From a bacterium ADurb.Bin157 (GTDB lineage Bacteria > Muiribacteriota > Ozemobacteria > Ozemobacterales > Ozemobacteraceae): 64,000 nucleotides of DNA. The stretch is taken from contig MWDD01000012.1 of assembly GCA_002070375.1 (NCBI GenBank), positions 1 through 64,000 of the forward strand, given 5' to 3'. How positions within the stretch are numbered: the stretch's first letter is position 1; every line of letters starts with the position of its first letter. This document shows, in pieces, positions 53,395 through 62,369 of the stretch. A program made the position numbers and the translations under genes. The notes beneath the pieces are model-generated. The model did no database searches, was not told the DNA's origin, and saw only the letters and a program-made list of their open reading frames with translations.

Positions 53395-54738
53395 TTAGGC
53401 GTAAATTTTGCGTTCAAACGTAAAATTTGCCAAGTTTCTTTTCTTTCGCATGTGTCTGTAAAGAATTAGGAGCCCCACGCCTTTAAGGGCCGTAGAAAAA
53501 CTTATTGCCGCCCAAATTCCGTTAACGCCGTAACCGCAATATTCGGCTAAGAACCATGCCGCAGGAATACGCGCGAGGGTTGTGGGCACAGTTATAAGCA
53601 ATGTGGGCCCTGTTACTCCTATTCCTGTGAAAACGCCCCCAAGGACGAGTTCCCAGGCCATGAGTATTTCGCAGATCCCGATTATTCTCAGGTATGACAC
53701 ACCTGCGCTGATCAATTTAAGATCTGTTGTTAAAAGTTTCATGAGGTATTCGGGATAAATCATAAAAAGCACCGCAAAAGGCAGTGAAATTATTGTTCCG
53801 ATTCTTATTCCCGTGTATGTAATTTTATCTATTTCTTCTGTTTGTTTTTTGCCAACCGCGTTGCCGACAATTGTGGTCATGGCTATGCCAAGTGCCACCG
53901 CAGTGTAGTAGGGGAAACTTTCTATTCTGTGGCACACGCCGACAGCAGAAACATGTACCATCCCATAGGGCGCAATCAGGCGTGTCAGAATTGGGTAAAT
54001 AATTGACCAAACCCAAGAAGTTGCAGCATTCGGGAAACCTATTGCAACAATTTTTTTGTATAAATGGTGTCGAATGGTTAAAAAATCTTTAAAAGGCGGA
54101 ATATAGGCGCGTCTTTTTAAAATTGCATATCTTAAAATTAACGAGATAAAATGCCCGATTAAAGTCGCCCAAGCAGCACCCTCGATTCCCATTTCAGGAA
54201 ATCCAAGCCAGCCAAACATTAAAATTGGGTCTAATACACCGTTTATAACAAGGCATACAAACATTATTGCATTGCTGATTTTATTGTCGCCGTAGGCATT
54301 AAATATTATGCCCCCAAGCATATCCAAATACATTATTGCGAACCCGCATATAAGTATTTTAAAATAACTTATGGCTTGAGCTGATGTTTCGGGTGTTAAT
54401 CCCATTAGGTCAAAAAAAAGACTCATATTTGGGTAAACTATCGAAGTAACTGCCAAACTGATAAAAATACTTAAGGATACTGCCTGAACAGCAGTATCCC
54501 AAGCTTTTTCTTTGTCTTTAGCGCCGTTATATTGCGCAATTAACGATGCTGCTCCGCCGCCTGTTACATTCATAACAGAGTAAAGCGACCACACAATAAA
54601 ACCTGCGGCGGCAACCCCTGATAAAGCGTCGCCGCCAAGCTTTTCGATCCAGTAGATGTCTACCACATCGAACAATATTAAGCCCAAGAATCCGCTTAGT
54701 GCAGGGAGACTTATGTGCAGTATTTTTTTTAGCAGCAT
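53395..54738 (-). CDS. MATE family efflux transporter
   Basis: 447 residues with about 12 membrane segments in two similar halves. The first half has LPALSGFLGLILFDVVDIYW and LGGDALSGVAAAG, typical of MATE helices 1-2, and the second half has a matching NAATSWVWSIIYPILTRLI. It exports cationic drugs or metabolites using Na+ or H+. It lies 31 bp after tldE on the same strand and converges with the CorC-type gene. Confidence 0.92.
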   Translation of the reverse strand: MLLKKILHISLPALSGFLGLILFDVVDIYWIEKLGGDALSGVAAAGFIVWSLYSVMNVTGGGAASLIAQYNGAKDKEKAWDTAVQAVSLSIFISLAVTSIVYPNMSLFFDLMGLTPETSAQAISYFKILICGFAIMYLDMLGGIIFNAYGDNKISNAIMFVCLVINGVLDPILMFGWLGFPEMGIEGAAWATLIGHFISLILRYAILKRRAYIPPFKDFLTIRHHLYKKIVAIGFPNAATSWVWSIIYPILTRLIAPYGMVHVSAVGVCHRIESFPYYTAVALGIAMTTIVGNAVGKKQTEEIDKITYTGIRIGTIISLPFAVLFMIYPEYLMKLLTTDLKLISAGVSYLRIIGICEILMAWELVLGGVFTGIGVTGPTLLITVPTTLARIPAAWFLAEYCGYGVNGIWAAISFSTALKGVGLLILYRHMRKKRNLANFTFERKIYA

Positions 54739-54769
54739 TTTTTTTAAGGCTGTGTTTAAGCCTTACTCC

Positions 54770-56143
54770 TTAGAATGAATCGGCGGAATCTGTGATTTTT
54801 ACATTATCGGCAATAATCAGAGTGGGAACTGACAATGCTATAGGTGCTCTTCTATCGTAAGTATGAGAAATATTTGCAGATTGTACATTTTCAGATATTC
54901 TCAAAATATTACTGAATACATTTTTAAAGGTATCTGTAATTCTTGCAGAAAACACCGGCCCAATTATTTTGCCGTTTTCAATTAAAAGCCCGTTGAATCT
55001 GCTGCTTCCGGTGAATACGCCTTTCCCCGGGTTTGGCAATCCCATATAATGCAATGCCGGCACATAAATAACTCTGCCATATTCCTTAGAAGCGTCTATA
55101 GCGCAATCGGAGTCTTTGCCGCCTGCCACTGCCAAACTCAAGGTTTCTGTGGTGTGTCCGGTTGCGGTTTTATTAAATTTTGCAGCAGTTACAGCGTCGT
55201 AAGCGAAATTTATAAGTTTACCGTTTTCAACAAAAACAAAAGGTTTTCTTTCATGACCTGTTAAGTCAAAAACATAACCGAAAGTGTTATTATTGTTTGG
55301 CAAATCTGCAACGGTTATTTTTTCGCTTAATATTTGATCGCCTAATTTTGCGTTGGTCGTCCAACCTTGTTTTTCTTCGTAAGCTCTGCCGTTAAAACCT
55401 GTCTCGGCTGCCATTGCCATTATGTCTGCAATTGCATCTGCGCCGAAAGCGACTTTATAGTTGCCGGGTTCAAGCTTTATACCTTCGTTATTTTCATAAA
55501 CAGACAGCAAGCGGTTTAAGTTTTCTATTGCTCTTATTGTTGAAAACTCTTTTAATTGCCATCCTGTTTGGGTTTCTTTGAGTTCCCATTTTTTTTGCGG
55601 GTGCTTTAAAACCAAATTAAACTGCATGTCAGTGCCTAAATGCCAAGCAGTGTTTTGGTTCTTCGTTGTCGTAATAAAGAGCTCAACAGAACCGCTCGAC
55701 CAAGCTCCCGAGAAATTATATTTATTGCCGACTTTTTCAATTATTTCTTTGTATGCATCGGCTTTAAATTGAGGGTCAACGCTTTCGAGCGCTTCATCAT
55801 ATTGTTCAGAATGTCTGATGCTTTTATGCACCTCGGGAATAGGCATTTCAAAGGCGTTTTCGGCTGAATTATCGGCTTTGATTACAGCAATTTCGAGGGC
55901 TTTTTCTACGTATTCCGAACCGGAAATTTCACCCATTTGAGTGTGTTTGCCCGATTTTTTTCCTTTGAAAACTTCTATGTCAAGTCTGACTAAGGATTCG
56001 GAGGTATTAAGCGAAACGGAATTGTTACCGATTCTCATTAAATGACTAATTTCTTTATGCATTACAAAAGAAGCATTAATGCCCTTTTTAGCAGCTAAAT
56101 CTCTTACACCGCAAATAATCTTTTCAACTTCATTTCTGTTCAT
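54770..56143 (-). CDS. tldE: TldE/PmbA family subunit of the TldD/TldE metalloprotease
   Basis: 457 residues with the family fold but without the HExxxH zinc motif, as expected for TldE (PmbA). GNYKVAFGADAIADIMAMAA and GLPNPGKGVFTGSSRFNGLLIENGKI are the characteristic parts. With TldD it forms a heterodimer that unfolds and cuts small peptides, for example in maturation of modified peptides. Two bases separate it from tldD. Confidence 0.92.
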   Translation of the reverse strand: MNRNEVEKIICGVRDLAAKKGINASFVMHKEISHLMRIGNNSVSLNTSESLVRLDIEVFKGKKSGKHTQMGEISGSEYVEKALEIAVIKADNSAENAFEMPIPEVHKSIRHSEQYDEALESVDPQFKADAYKEIIEKVGNKYNFSGAWSSGSVELFITTTKNQNTAWHLGTDMQFNLVLKHPQKKWELKETQTGWQLKEFSTIRAIENLNRLLSVYENNEGIKLEPGNYKVAFGADAIADIMAMAAETGFNGRAYEEKQGWTTNAKLGDQILSEKITVADLPNNNNTFGYVFDLTGHERKPFVFVENGKLINFAYDAVTAAKFNKTATGHTTETLSLAVAGGKDSDCAIDASKEYGRVIYVPALHYMGLPNPGKGVFTGSSRFNGLLIENGKIIGPVFSARITDTFKNVFSNILRISENVQSANISHTYDRRAPIALSVPTLIIADNVKITDSADSF

Positions 56144-56145
56144 TG

Positions 56146-57630
56146 TTAGCTCCTTTCGCCGGTAATTACGTCATCGAACCTTAAAACAGGCACTCCGTGC
56201 CCGATTTCCATCGCTTGGTTAGGCTCGCCTTTTCCGCAATTTTCAACCTGACAAACTCTGTATGTGCTCTCGTCACCTACAGCAGAAAGATTATTGTAGA
56301 ATTCCAATGTGTGCCCCTGATAAGTTGCATTTCTGACAACACCGGTTTTCTTGCCGTTTTTTACTTCCCAGGCCATTTCTGTTGCGAAATGAAAATGTTC
56401 TCTGTTTGAGCCGATAGACCAAGACAGCGGTGTGTCGACGATTATTCCGTTTTCGGTGTTTTTAATTATATCGTCTAAATTACCGTCATTTCCGGGAAGT
56501 ATGCTAACGTTGCTCATGCGGTCGATCGGAGCTCTGTAAAACGCCGTTGCTCTGGAGCATCCTCCGCTTTCTTTGAAAACTTCTTTTTGAGCTTTTGCGT
56601 TGGCTTCTGCTATCATTGCTCTTGAAGTGAGGGCATCTTTAAGAATTCCTTTTTCTATAAGTAAATAGTCTCTTTCGGGTGTTCCTTCATCGTCGAACCC
56701 AAATGTGCCCGGAGAATTTTCTATTTTTCCGTATGCGCTGACATTAAGCTTTTCGCTTCCGTATTTTAATTTGCCGAAATCGTTTAACCCAACAAAAGAT
56801 CCGCCTGCATAAGACAGTTCATATCCTAAGATTCTGTCTAATTCGAGCGGGTGGCCTATTGTTTCGTGAACTTGCAGCATTCCTTGTCCCGGGAGCAATA
56901 TAACGGAACGCTTACCGTAATCTAATTGTTTTGCTGTGAGCAGTTCTTTTAATTCGCCTTTGATTCTTTTTGAGTGATTGAAAAACAGTTCAGGCTTGAT
57001 AAGCATTTCAAACCCGCGAGTTCCTGTTCCCTCTGTATAGAGGTCGTGGCTGCGTCTTTGCGGCAAACCGTCTTCGTCTAACGCGGTTATAGCCATTTTT
57101 GAAAACACATTTGTTATAGTTTTGTCAGTTTCGGTGCCTTCGCTGTTAAAGAAGTAAATATGCCTGTGCTGGAACATTGTCATTAAGAGGCGCTGGATAA
57201 TCCAGTCTTCTTTAAGAGCTTTGTCGGTTGCCAGTAAGAAGTCTAATTTATCTTTTATTGAAACGTCGAAGGGGTTTTGCTTTACGGGCGATGCAAAAGA
57301 TCCTTTAATCGCGGGTTTCTTTGCCATTCTCAGCGGGGTGTTAACTAAGGAAGCTGCGGTTTTTGCGTTTGCAAAAGATTTGTCAAAACACTTTTCAATT
57401 TCGCTTATGCTGCTTGTTGCTGCGAATCCCCAGGCACCGTTATAAAGGACTCTCACTCCGATTCCATTTTCGTAAACGGTGTCGTTAACTTCGATGTTGC
57501 CGTCAAAAATGATAAGCATTTCTGTGTCGCCTTTTGTGTAGAGTCTTGCATCAACGTATTCGGCGCCGTCACTGATAATTCTGTCAATATTTTGCAGGAT
57601 ATTTTTTTTGAGTTCTGAAGATATTGTCAT
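56146..57630 (-). CDS. tldD: TldD metalloprotease subunit
   Basis: 494 residues. The zinc motif is in VHETIGHPLELDRILGYE (HExxxH), followed by FDDEGTPERDYLLIEKG and the C-terminal MEIGHGVPVLRFDDV. It is the catalytic partner of TldE; pairs of this type process peptide products such as microcin B17 and degrade CcdA. No peptide-biosynthesis gene is nearby. The ATG has an AGGAAAGG ribosome-binding site. Confidence 0.94.
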   Translation of the reverse strand: MTISSELKKNILQNIDRIISDGAEYVDARLYTKGDTEMLIIFDGNIEVNDTVYENGIGVRVLYNGAWGFAATSSISEIEKCFDKSFANAKTAASLVNTPLRMAKKPAIKGSFASPVKQNPFDVSIKDKLDFLLATDKALKEDWIIQRLLMTMFQHRHIYFFNSEGTETDKTITNVFSKMAITALDEDGLPQRRSHDLYTEGTGTRGFEMLIKPELFFNHSKRIKGELKELLTAKQLDYGKRSVILLPGQGMLQVHETIGHPLELDRILGYELSYAGGSFVGLNDFGKLKYGSEKLNVSAYGKIENSPGTFGFDDEGTPERDYLLIEKGILKDALTSRAMIAEANAKAQKEVFKESGGCSRATAFYRAPIDRMSNVSILPGNDGNLDDIIKNTENGIIVDTPLSWSIGSNREHFHFATEMAWEVKNGKKTGVVRNATYQGHTLEFYNNLSAVGDESTYRVCQVENCGKGEPNQAMEIGHGVPVLRFDDVITGERS

Positions 57631-57732
57631 TCCATTTCGCCTTTCCTTTTAAGATTTGAAACATTTTACTACATAAGTTCTGCAAACGCAAAATTTGTGC
57701 CAAAAAAAGTTAGTTTGGGAGGAAAATTTGGG

Positions 57733-57759
57733 TGCATGCGGCGCCGGCTTTCAGCGGGG
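57733..57759 (+). repeat. Lone copy of the GC-rich repeat core
   Basis: It shares GCGGCGCCGGCTTT and CAGCGGGG with the three tandem units that start 400 bp downstream, lacking one base in the middle and the second half of the unit. Confidence 0.75.
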
Positions 57760-57898
57760 AATTATTGGCAGGCTGTGGTTGTGTGCGGTTTGGTGGTTTT
57801 GGCTTTTGGGTGGGGAGGCGCCGAGCTTTTGAGGCGGGGCACAGCGCTCATGTGGTTCGCTCCGGCTCACAACGTCAGCTGCGTCTCTCGCCTCGGAC

Positions 57899-57971
57899 GA
57901 CCGAAGAACCCCCGTAACGTGCCTCAGGCACGTGACGGAGGCCCTTTGCCCTCGTGGCAAAGGGTTCGGTC
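57899..57971. repeat. 73-bp element predicted to fold as a three-way junction
   Basis: An outer stem GACCGAA/TTCGGTC (57899-57905 with 57965-57971) encloses two hairpins: a 15-bp stem with two mismatches (57909-57923 with 57927-57941, TCA loop) and a perfect 9-bp stem CCCTTTGCC/GGCAAAGGG (57942-57950 with 57956-57964). Only three bases (GAA) are unpaired at the junction. The fold works on either strand. It could be a small RNA, a mobile palindromic repeat or a cruciform site. Confidence 0.6.
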
Positions 57972-58132
57972 TTACCGGACTCGTTCGCAGGATGTTGTGG
58001 CCTTCGCTCAAACATTCGCTTTTGTGCCCCTTCTCAAGCGCTCGGCTTGCTTTGGGTAGCGAAAGTGTAGAAATCTCAACTATATGGTTTATTGTCAAAC
58101 CATGTGTCGCGTCGGGTAATATTTAGAAGAGG

Positions 58133-58378
58133 TGCTTGCGGCGCCGGCTTTACAGCGGGGTTGTTAGCCTAGCGTTTGGGAGGTGTTGTTGGGAGTTGGC
58201 GGTTAGTCGAGAGGTGGGGGAATTGGTGCAAGCGGCGCCGGCTTTACAGCGGGGGTTGTAGCCTAGCGTTTTGGAGGTGTTATCTAGAGTCGGCGGGTGA
58301 TTATAGTTTGGGAGAGTTGTGCAAGCGGCGGCGGCTTTACAGCGGGGTTGTTGGCCTAGCGTTTGGGATTTGATGTCG
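58133..58378 (+). repeat. Three near-tandem ~93-bp GC-rich repeats
   Basis: Units begin at 58133, 58227 and 58320 (periods 94 and 93 bp). Each opens with TGC(A/T)(A/T)GCGGCGCCGGC-like sequence (third unit GCGGCGGCGGC), then TTTACAGCGGGG and a GCCTAGCGTTT segment. The second halves diverge but share AGAGT(C/T)GGCGG-like bits. The plus strand is strongly G-rich. They are not CRISPR: the conserved part is longer and the spacing unlike spacers. Confidence 0.8.
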
Positions 58379-58432
58379 AGAGTTGCAGAGGTATGAGGAT
58401 GTGCTTTCGTTGGCAGTGATTGTGGGTAAATA

Positions 58433-58470
58433 AAAGCCCGTGTTGTGATATACAGACACGGGCTTTTTCG
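58433..58470 (-). terminator. Rho-independent terminator after the nucleotidase gene
   Basis: Inverted repeat AAAGCCCGTGT / ACACGGGCTTT (58433-58443 with 58456-58466) flanked by A and T runs, 20 bp downstream of the minus-strand stop at 58487. Confidence 0.88.
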
Positions 58471-58486
58471 ATTAAAGACGGTTGGT

Positions 58487-60097
58487 TCAGAATTGAGGGA
58501 TTGTTTTTACTGTTCCTTTGGGAAGTTTGAGTTTTGTTGCGGGTTTTGTTTTTATGCGGCCGTCTACCATTGGGCTGACGGTTTTGGCTTGTTTGAGGTA
58601 TCTTAAAAACAAGTCGGAGCCGAGAATTCCGGTGGTTTCGAGGTTGACGGCTTCTTTAAGTGCAGAAAGACCGTTTCCGGCTTCGGCTAAGAAGTCGTTG
58701 GTAGTGATTGTGTAAAGCTTGTTGTCTTCGATGGCTTTTTGATTAAAGCTGTATAAAGGCTCGGCTTTGTTGTAGTCGACGCGCATGGAGCCTGAAATTT
58801 GCAAAAAGCCGCCAAAGCCGCCGGGTGTGTTGTTCAATTCGGCAACTTGTCTGAAGAGTTTTTTCAGAGATTCGCCTTTTAAGGTTAGTTTAACCATATA
58901 ATTGTCGAAAGGCAGAACATTTAGTACATCGCCGGTTGTGATGGTGCCTTCTTTGATCGAGTCTCTGATTCCGCCACCGTTCATTATTGCTCCATCGGCG
59001 TTTGTGAGTTCGGCCATAGAATCGCACATCAGGTCACCCAAATTGGTTTCGATTCTTCTTACGTTGCCTCTGGTGCCGTCTAAAAATACTTTTGTTTCGG
59101 CGACAGGCTCGGACACTTTTCCTTCTATTTGTTTCCAGAGCTTATTTACCTCGACCGAAATTTTGGGGTCGTTAGGAATTTTGTGGTCCATTTTTATTAA
59201 CCCGGCTCGTTCAACTTCAATTTTGAAGTCTGTGTTTTTATAAAAACTAATGTCGTATCTTGTAACTTTTTCTCCGAATTCGCCGGGTTGAGACATGAAT
59301 CTATGGCCGTTAGGCCCTTTTGTCACTGCCGGAGGGTCAATAAACAAATGTGTGTGTCCGCCCAATACCCCGTCTATTTCGGGGAACTGTTCAAATATTT
59401 CAAGCTCTTTTTCCCAGCCGAGGTGAGACAACACAAGGATCATATCGGGTTTTTGTGCCTTGATCTCAGGCAACACTGAGGCTACTGTTTGCGCTGCCTT
59501 CATAATCTCAATATCTTTTACAAACACCGATTGCACAATGGAAGTGAGGTTCTCGGGCGCCAGCCCGATAATCGCTATTTTTACGCTGTTATCGTTGCCT
59601 GTGTTAATTAGCGTGTAAGGCTTAATTAACTTTTGCAAAGACGGAATACGTTTGAATTTGATGTTTGCGCCTAAAATCGGAAAATTCGCATTTTTTACAG
59701 CCTCTGCCAAAGTTTCTTGACCTTTGTCAAATTCGTGGTTTCCAAGGGTCATGGCGGCGTAGCCGGTTTGGTTCATGTATTCAACATCGGGCACACCTTC
59801 AAAAAACCTGTAAAAGAATGTTCCCTGTGAAATGTCTCCCGAAGAAAGCATCAATACTGATTTTCCTTCGGCTTCAAGTGATTCTTTGTATTTTTTTATT
59901 CTTGCATACCCGCCGACCACTTCTTTGTTTTGGTTTTCAAATTCCATTAAATGGGCATGAATATCGGAAGTGTGAAGTATCGTAAACCGCGCAGGCTCCG
60001 ATTTTTTTACACCGGGCGCCGAATGGGCAATTCCCATAGAAAAAATGGAAAATAAAGTGACGAAAAAGCAGAAACTTTTAAATACGCTGCGATTCAT
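58487..60097 (-). CDS. Exported 5'-nucleotidase/2',3'-cyclic phosphodiesterase (UshA-like)
   Basis: 536 residues with a signal peptide (about 1-26). The metallophosphatase domain has the metal motifs TSDIHAH, SSGDISQG, LGNHEFDKG and GGHTH in order (about 38-260). The C-terminal 5'-nucleotidase domain (about 330-510) contains NGGGIRDSIKEGTITTGDV. The enzyme removes phosphate from extracellular nucleotides in the periplasm, which fits an organism that also exports a DNase. It has its own terminator and is 23 bp downstream of the GGDEF-type gene. Confidence 0.93.
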   Translation of the reverse strand: MNRSVFKSFCFFVTLFSIFSMGIAHSAPGVKKSEPARFTILHTSDIHAHLMEFENQNKEVVGGYARIKKYKESLEAEGKSVLMLSSGDISQGTFFYRFFEGVPDVEYMNQTGYAAMTLGNHEFDKGQETLAEAVKNANFPILGANIKFKRIPSLQKLIKPYTLINTGNDNSVKIAIIGLAPENLTSIVQSVFVKDIEIMKAAQTVASVLPEIKAQKPDMILVLSHLGWEKELEIFEQFPEIDGVLGGHTHLFIDPPAVTKGPNGHRFMSQPGEFGEKVTRYDISFYKNTDFKIEVERAGLIKMDHKIPNDPKISVEVNKLWKQIEGKVSEPVAETKVFLDGTRGNVRRIETNLGDLMCDSMAELTNADGAIMNGGGIRDSIKEGTITTGDVLNVLPFDNYMVKLTLKGESLKKLFRQVAELNNTPGGFGGFLQISGSMRVDYNKAEPLYSFNQKAIEDNKLYTITTNDFLAEAGNGLSALKEAVNLETTGILGSDLFLRYLKQAKTVSPMVDGRIKTKPATKLKLPKGTVKTIPQF

Positions 60098-60120
60098 ATG
60101 TTTTCCTTATGTATATTTAT

Positions 60121-62127
60121 TTATTTATTTAAATCTTTTGCGGTCAAAATTCTGTTCCCGCCAAGCTCTATTGTTTTTGCGAGGAGGTTGTCGGCGGTTT
60201 CTAACAGCTGATTTTGATTCATTGCGACGTCAAACTGAACGATTGCCAAACTTAAAGTTAATTTTTCTTCGTTGTTTCCGTGTTTGACTGTTATGTTTCT
60301 CATGCTTTCAAGAATTTTTTCAGCGGCAATAATACAACCTTCAATGCCTGTGTCGGGCATTATTATAGCGAATTTGTTACCCTCAAAACGACACGGCAAA
60401 TCATTAAATCTGATAACTCGCTTGATTGTTGTTCCTACCTTTACGAAAGCAGCGTCTCTGAAAGCAACACCGTGCTTTTCGATGAGACTTTCGAGCGAAT
60501 CAATTGAAGTCATAATAATCGATAGTGGGCTTTTGATACGCCTTAAGCGTGATATTTCCTGGGATAATCGAATTTTAAAGTAATGGTTTGTGTATAAGTG
60601 AGTGAGGGCATCGGTAATGCCGCGTTTGTAGAGGTTTGCGTTTTTAAGGGCGATTCCGAGTTGGCTGCAAAGAAGCTGTGCCATTTCGAAGTCGTGTGCG
60701 GAAATTTTTTCATCGTTATTCTTATCGCTCAGGTTTACCATGGCCAGAATTTCGTCTTGGACAACGATCGGAATGACAATAAAAGAATTTGAGGCGTAAT
60801 TTTGCGCTCTGTTAAACGAAAAACGCTCTTCGCAAGTTATGTCGGGGACATAGAGCGGCTGCATCGTTTGAATCACATACTGCGAAATAGGAGATGACCA
60901 CAAATCGAGTGCTGCCGGCAAGCTGCGATTATTTCTGCATATATTGTATCGGTTTTCGGTTGGATCAAATATACTCATAGAGAATTTGTTGATTCCCATG
61001 ACTCCCTTGAAAATACTTTCGACCGTGTTGGGCAAGTTTTCGATTTCGAGTTCTGAGGATATTGTCTGACTTGCTTCTCTTACCGAATCAAGTTCGCGCA
61101 CCCTCACGTCGAGGATTTCATTAGTTTCGCGCAAGTTTTGCATCAGACGATAAGTGTTGATTGCCGACGAAATATTTCGTGTGATAATTGTCAAAAGCTC
61201 GCTGTCAAATGGGTCTTCGTCTTCTTTATGGAATCTGTTGCCCAGAATTAGCAGGCCTAAGTTCTGATTGTCGGTGCTGAGAGTGAATATTCTTTCGATT
61301 TCGCCTTCTTTGAAAGTTTCTTTAAATTGGCTAATTTCGTCGCGCACCAAATCAGCTATGTCGATATTTTGTTTTAAAACTAATTTTTCGAAAATTGCTT
61401 GATCTATGTTAACTCGTGGTAATCTGGCATTTGCGCGTAATTTAATGTCTACAAGGCATTCAAGACACTTATTTTCTTTTTCGAAGGTGTATATTGCGCC
61501 ACGGGTTACGCCCATTGTGCCCAGCAGAATTCTGAGCATTGATCTTAAGCCGGCCTGCAAATTTTTACTTGAACATAAAAAAGAGCTTAAATCTATGAAG
61601 CTGCCTAATATGTATCTGAGTCTTTCCACTCTTTTATGTTCTTTTTCGGCATCTATTTCGGCCTGGGAACGGGCTGCTTCGTTAACCTTTTTTTTGACCA
61701 GATGCATCAGCGTGCCTGACGGCGGGAAAGATGTTATTTCATAGCCGTCCATGAGACGTTCCATGAGCATGATGCCCCATCCACGTTTATATGAAGATTT
61801 TAGTTTCTTTTTAATGTCGGGTTTTTCGACAACGGAAGGGTCAAAGCCGCGCCCGAAATCACGAATATTGATGTTTAATAAGTCGTTCTCAAATGTAAGA
61901 GAAATTTGAATTTCGCGTGCTTGCGGGCTGTCATTATCTGTTAAATCTTTGGGAGCATGCTCTTTGGCGTTAATAAGCCCTTCGATAAATGCCAAACGCA
62001 TTTCATCGATTGCTTCAGAAGAAAATCCGCACTTTTTTGCGAACATATCAAGGTATTCACAAGCTTCGAGCTCAGAATCTTTTTCGTTTTCCAGTTTAAA
62101 AAACAAATGAGGAACCATTGATGACAA
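60121..62127 (-). CDS. HATPase-GAF-GAF-degenerate GGDEF regulatory protein
   Basis: 668 residues from a TTG at 62127, chosen because AAGGAGG lies 6 bases upstream; the longer frame to 62268 would contain the promoter. Domains: an anti-sigma-kinase-type ATPase (about 1-150; N box FIEGLINAKEHAP, G boxes RDFGRGFDP and KRGWGIMLME), GAF 1 (about 170-330), GAF 2 (about 350-500) and a GGDEF-type domain (about 505-665). The GGDEF site reads EGNKF (RFEGNKFAII), so cyclase activity is unlikely; it may bind GTP or c-di-GMP. Mixing an RsbW-type kinase with a GGDEF relic is unusual. Confidence 0.85.
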   Translation of the reverse strand: MSSMVPHLFFKLENEKDSELEACEYLDMFAKKCGFSSEAIDEMRLAFIEGLINAKEHAPKDLTDNDSPQAREIQISLTFENDLLNINIRDFGRGFDPSVVEKPDIKKKLKSSYKRGWGIMLMERLMDGYEITSFPPSGTLMHLVKKKVNEAARSQAEIDAEKEHKRVERLRYILGSFIDLSSFLCSSKNLQAGLRSMLRILLGTMGVTRGAIYTFEKENKCLECLVDIKLRANARLPRVNIDQAIFEKLVLKQNIDIADLVRDEISQFKETFKEGEIERIFTLSTDNQNLGLLILGNRFHKEDEDPFDSELLTIITRNISSAINTYRLMQNLRETNEILDVRVRELDSVREASQTISSELEIENLPNTVESIFKGVMGINKFSMSIFDPTENRYNICRNNRSLPAALDLWSSPISQYVIQTMQPLYVPDITCEERFSFNRAQNYASNSFIVIPIVVQDEILAMVNLSDKNNDEKISAHDFEMAQLLCSQLGIALKNANLYKRGITDALTHLYTNHYFKIRLSQEISRLRRIKSPLSIIMTSIDSLESLIEKHGVAFRDAAFVKVGTTIKRVIRFNDLPCRFEGNKFAIIMPDTGIEGCIIAAEKILESMRNITVKHGNNEEKLTLSLAIVQFDVAMNQNQLLETADNLLAKTIELGGNRILTAKDLNK

Positions 62128-62171
62128 AGGGGGCCTCCTTAAAAAGCACGCTAATATATAATAACGAGTCA

Positions 62172-62201
62172 ATTCTATTTTAAAGTTTAACCCTGTGTCA
62201 A
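62172..62201 (-). promoter_or_regulatory. Sigma-70-type promoter of the HATPase-GAF-GGDEF gene
   Basis: Minus-strand consensus -35 TTGACA (62201-62196), 18-base spacer, -10 TAGAAT (62177-62172), 44 bp upstream of the TTG start at 62127. Its position inside the longer open frame supports the shorter start. Confidence 0.7.
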
Positions 62202-62369
62202 GAAAATACTGAAGCAATATCTTATAAAGTTTTGTTGGATAATAGTAACCCATTAATGTTAAACTCAAAATGTGTTGAAAATTAACTTACTCTTTTTGAA
62301 ACGAAAGAAGCTTTTAAAAAGTATATATAGTAAGTCATAACTATTATCGCTAAGTGCAGGTTACAATCA

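Larger units (their letters stand above)
57631..58486. other. GC- and G-rich non-coding island
   Basis: 856 bp without a credible gene, clearly richer in G and C than its AT-rich surroundings. It holds a three-way-junction-like inverted-repeat element (57899-57971), one lone and three tandem copies of a GC-rich repeat (57733-57759; 58133-58378), and a terminator at the right end. Overlapping open frames on both strands are low-complexity (Arg/Ser/Pro-rich) and follow the base composition. The tldD promoter must lie near 57640-57700. Confidence 0.7.

Noticed and set aside
57751-58098. Open frame of 115 codons on the minus strand, overlapping ones on the plus strand
   Set aside because: Arg/Ser/Pro-rich, no ribosome-binding site, and it follows the GC-rich inverted repeats; the DNA structure explains the open frames better than a protein.
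58133-58378. Possible CRISPR array
   Set aside because: Only three units of about 93 bp with a long, degenerate conserved part and no spacer-like uniform intervals; no cas genes in the window.
62128-62268. Longer N-terminus for the HATPase-GAF-GGDEF protein
   Set aside because: A consensus promoter (62172-62201) lies inside it, and a TTG with a perfect AAGGAGG site starts the shorter form.
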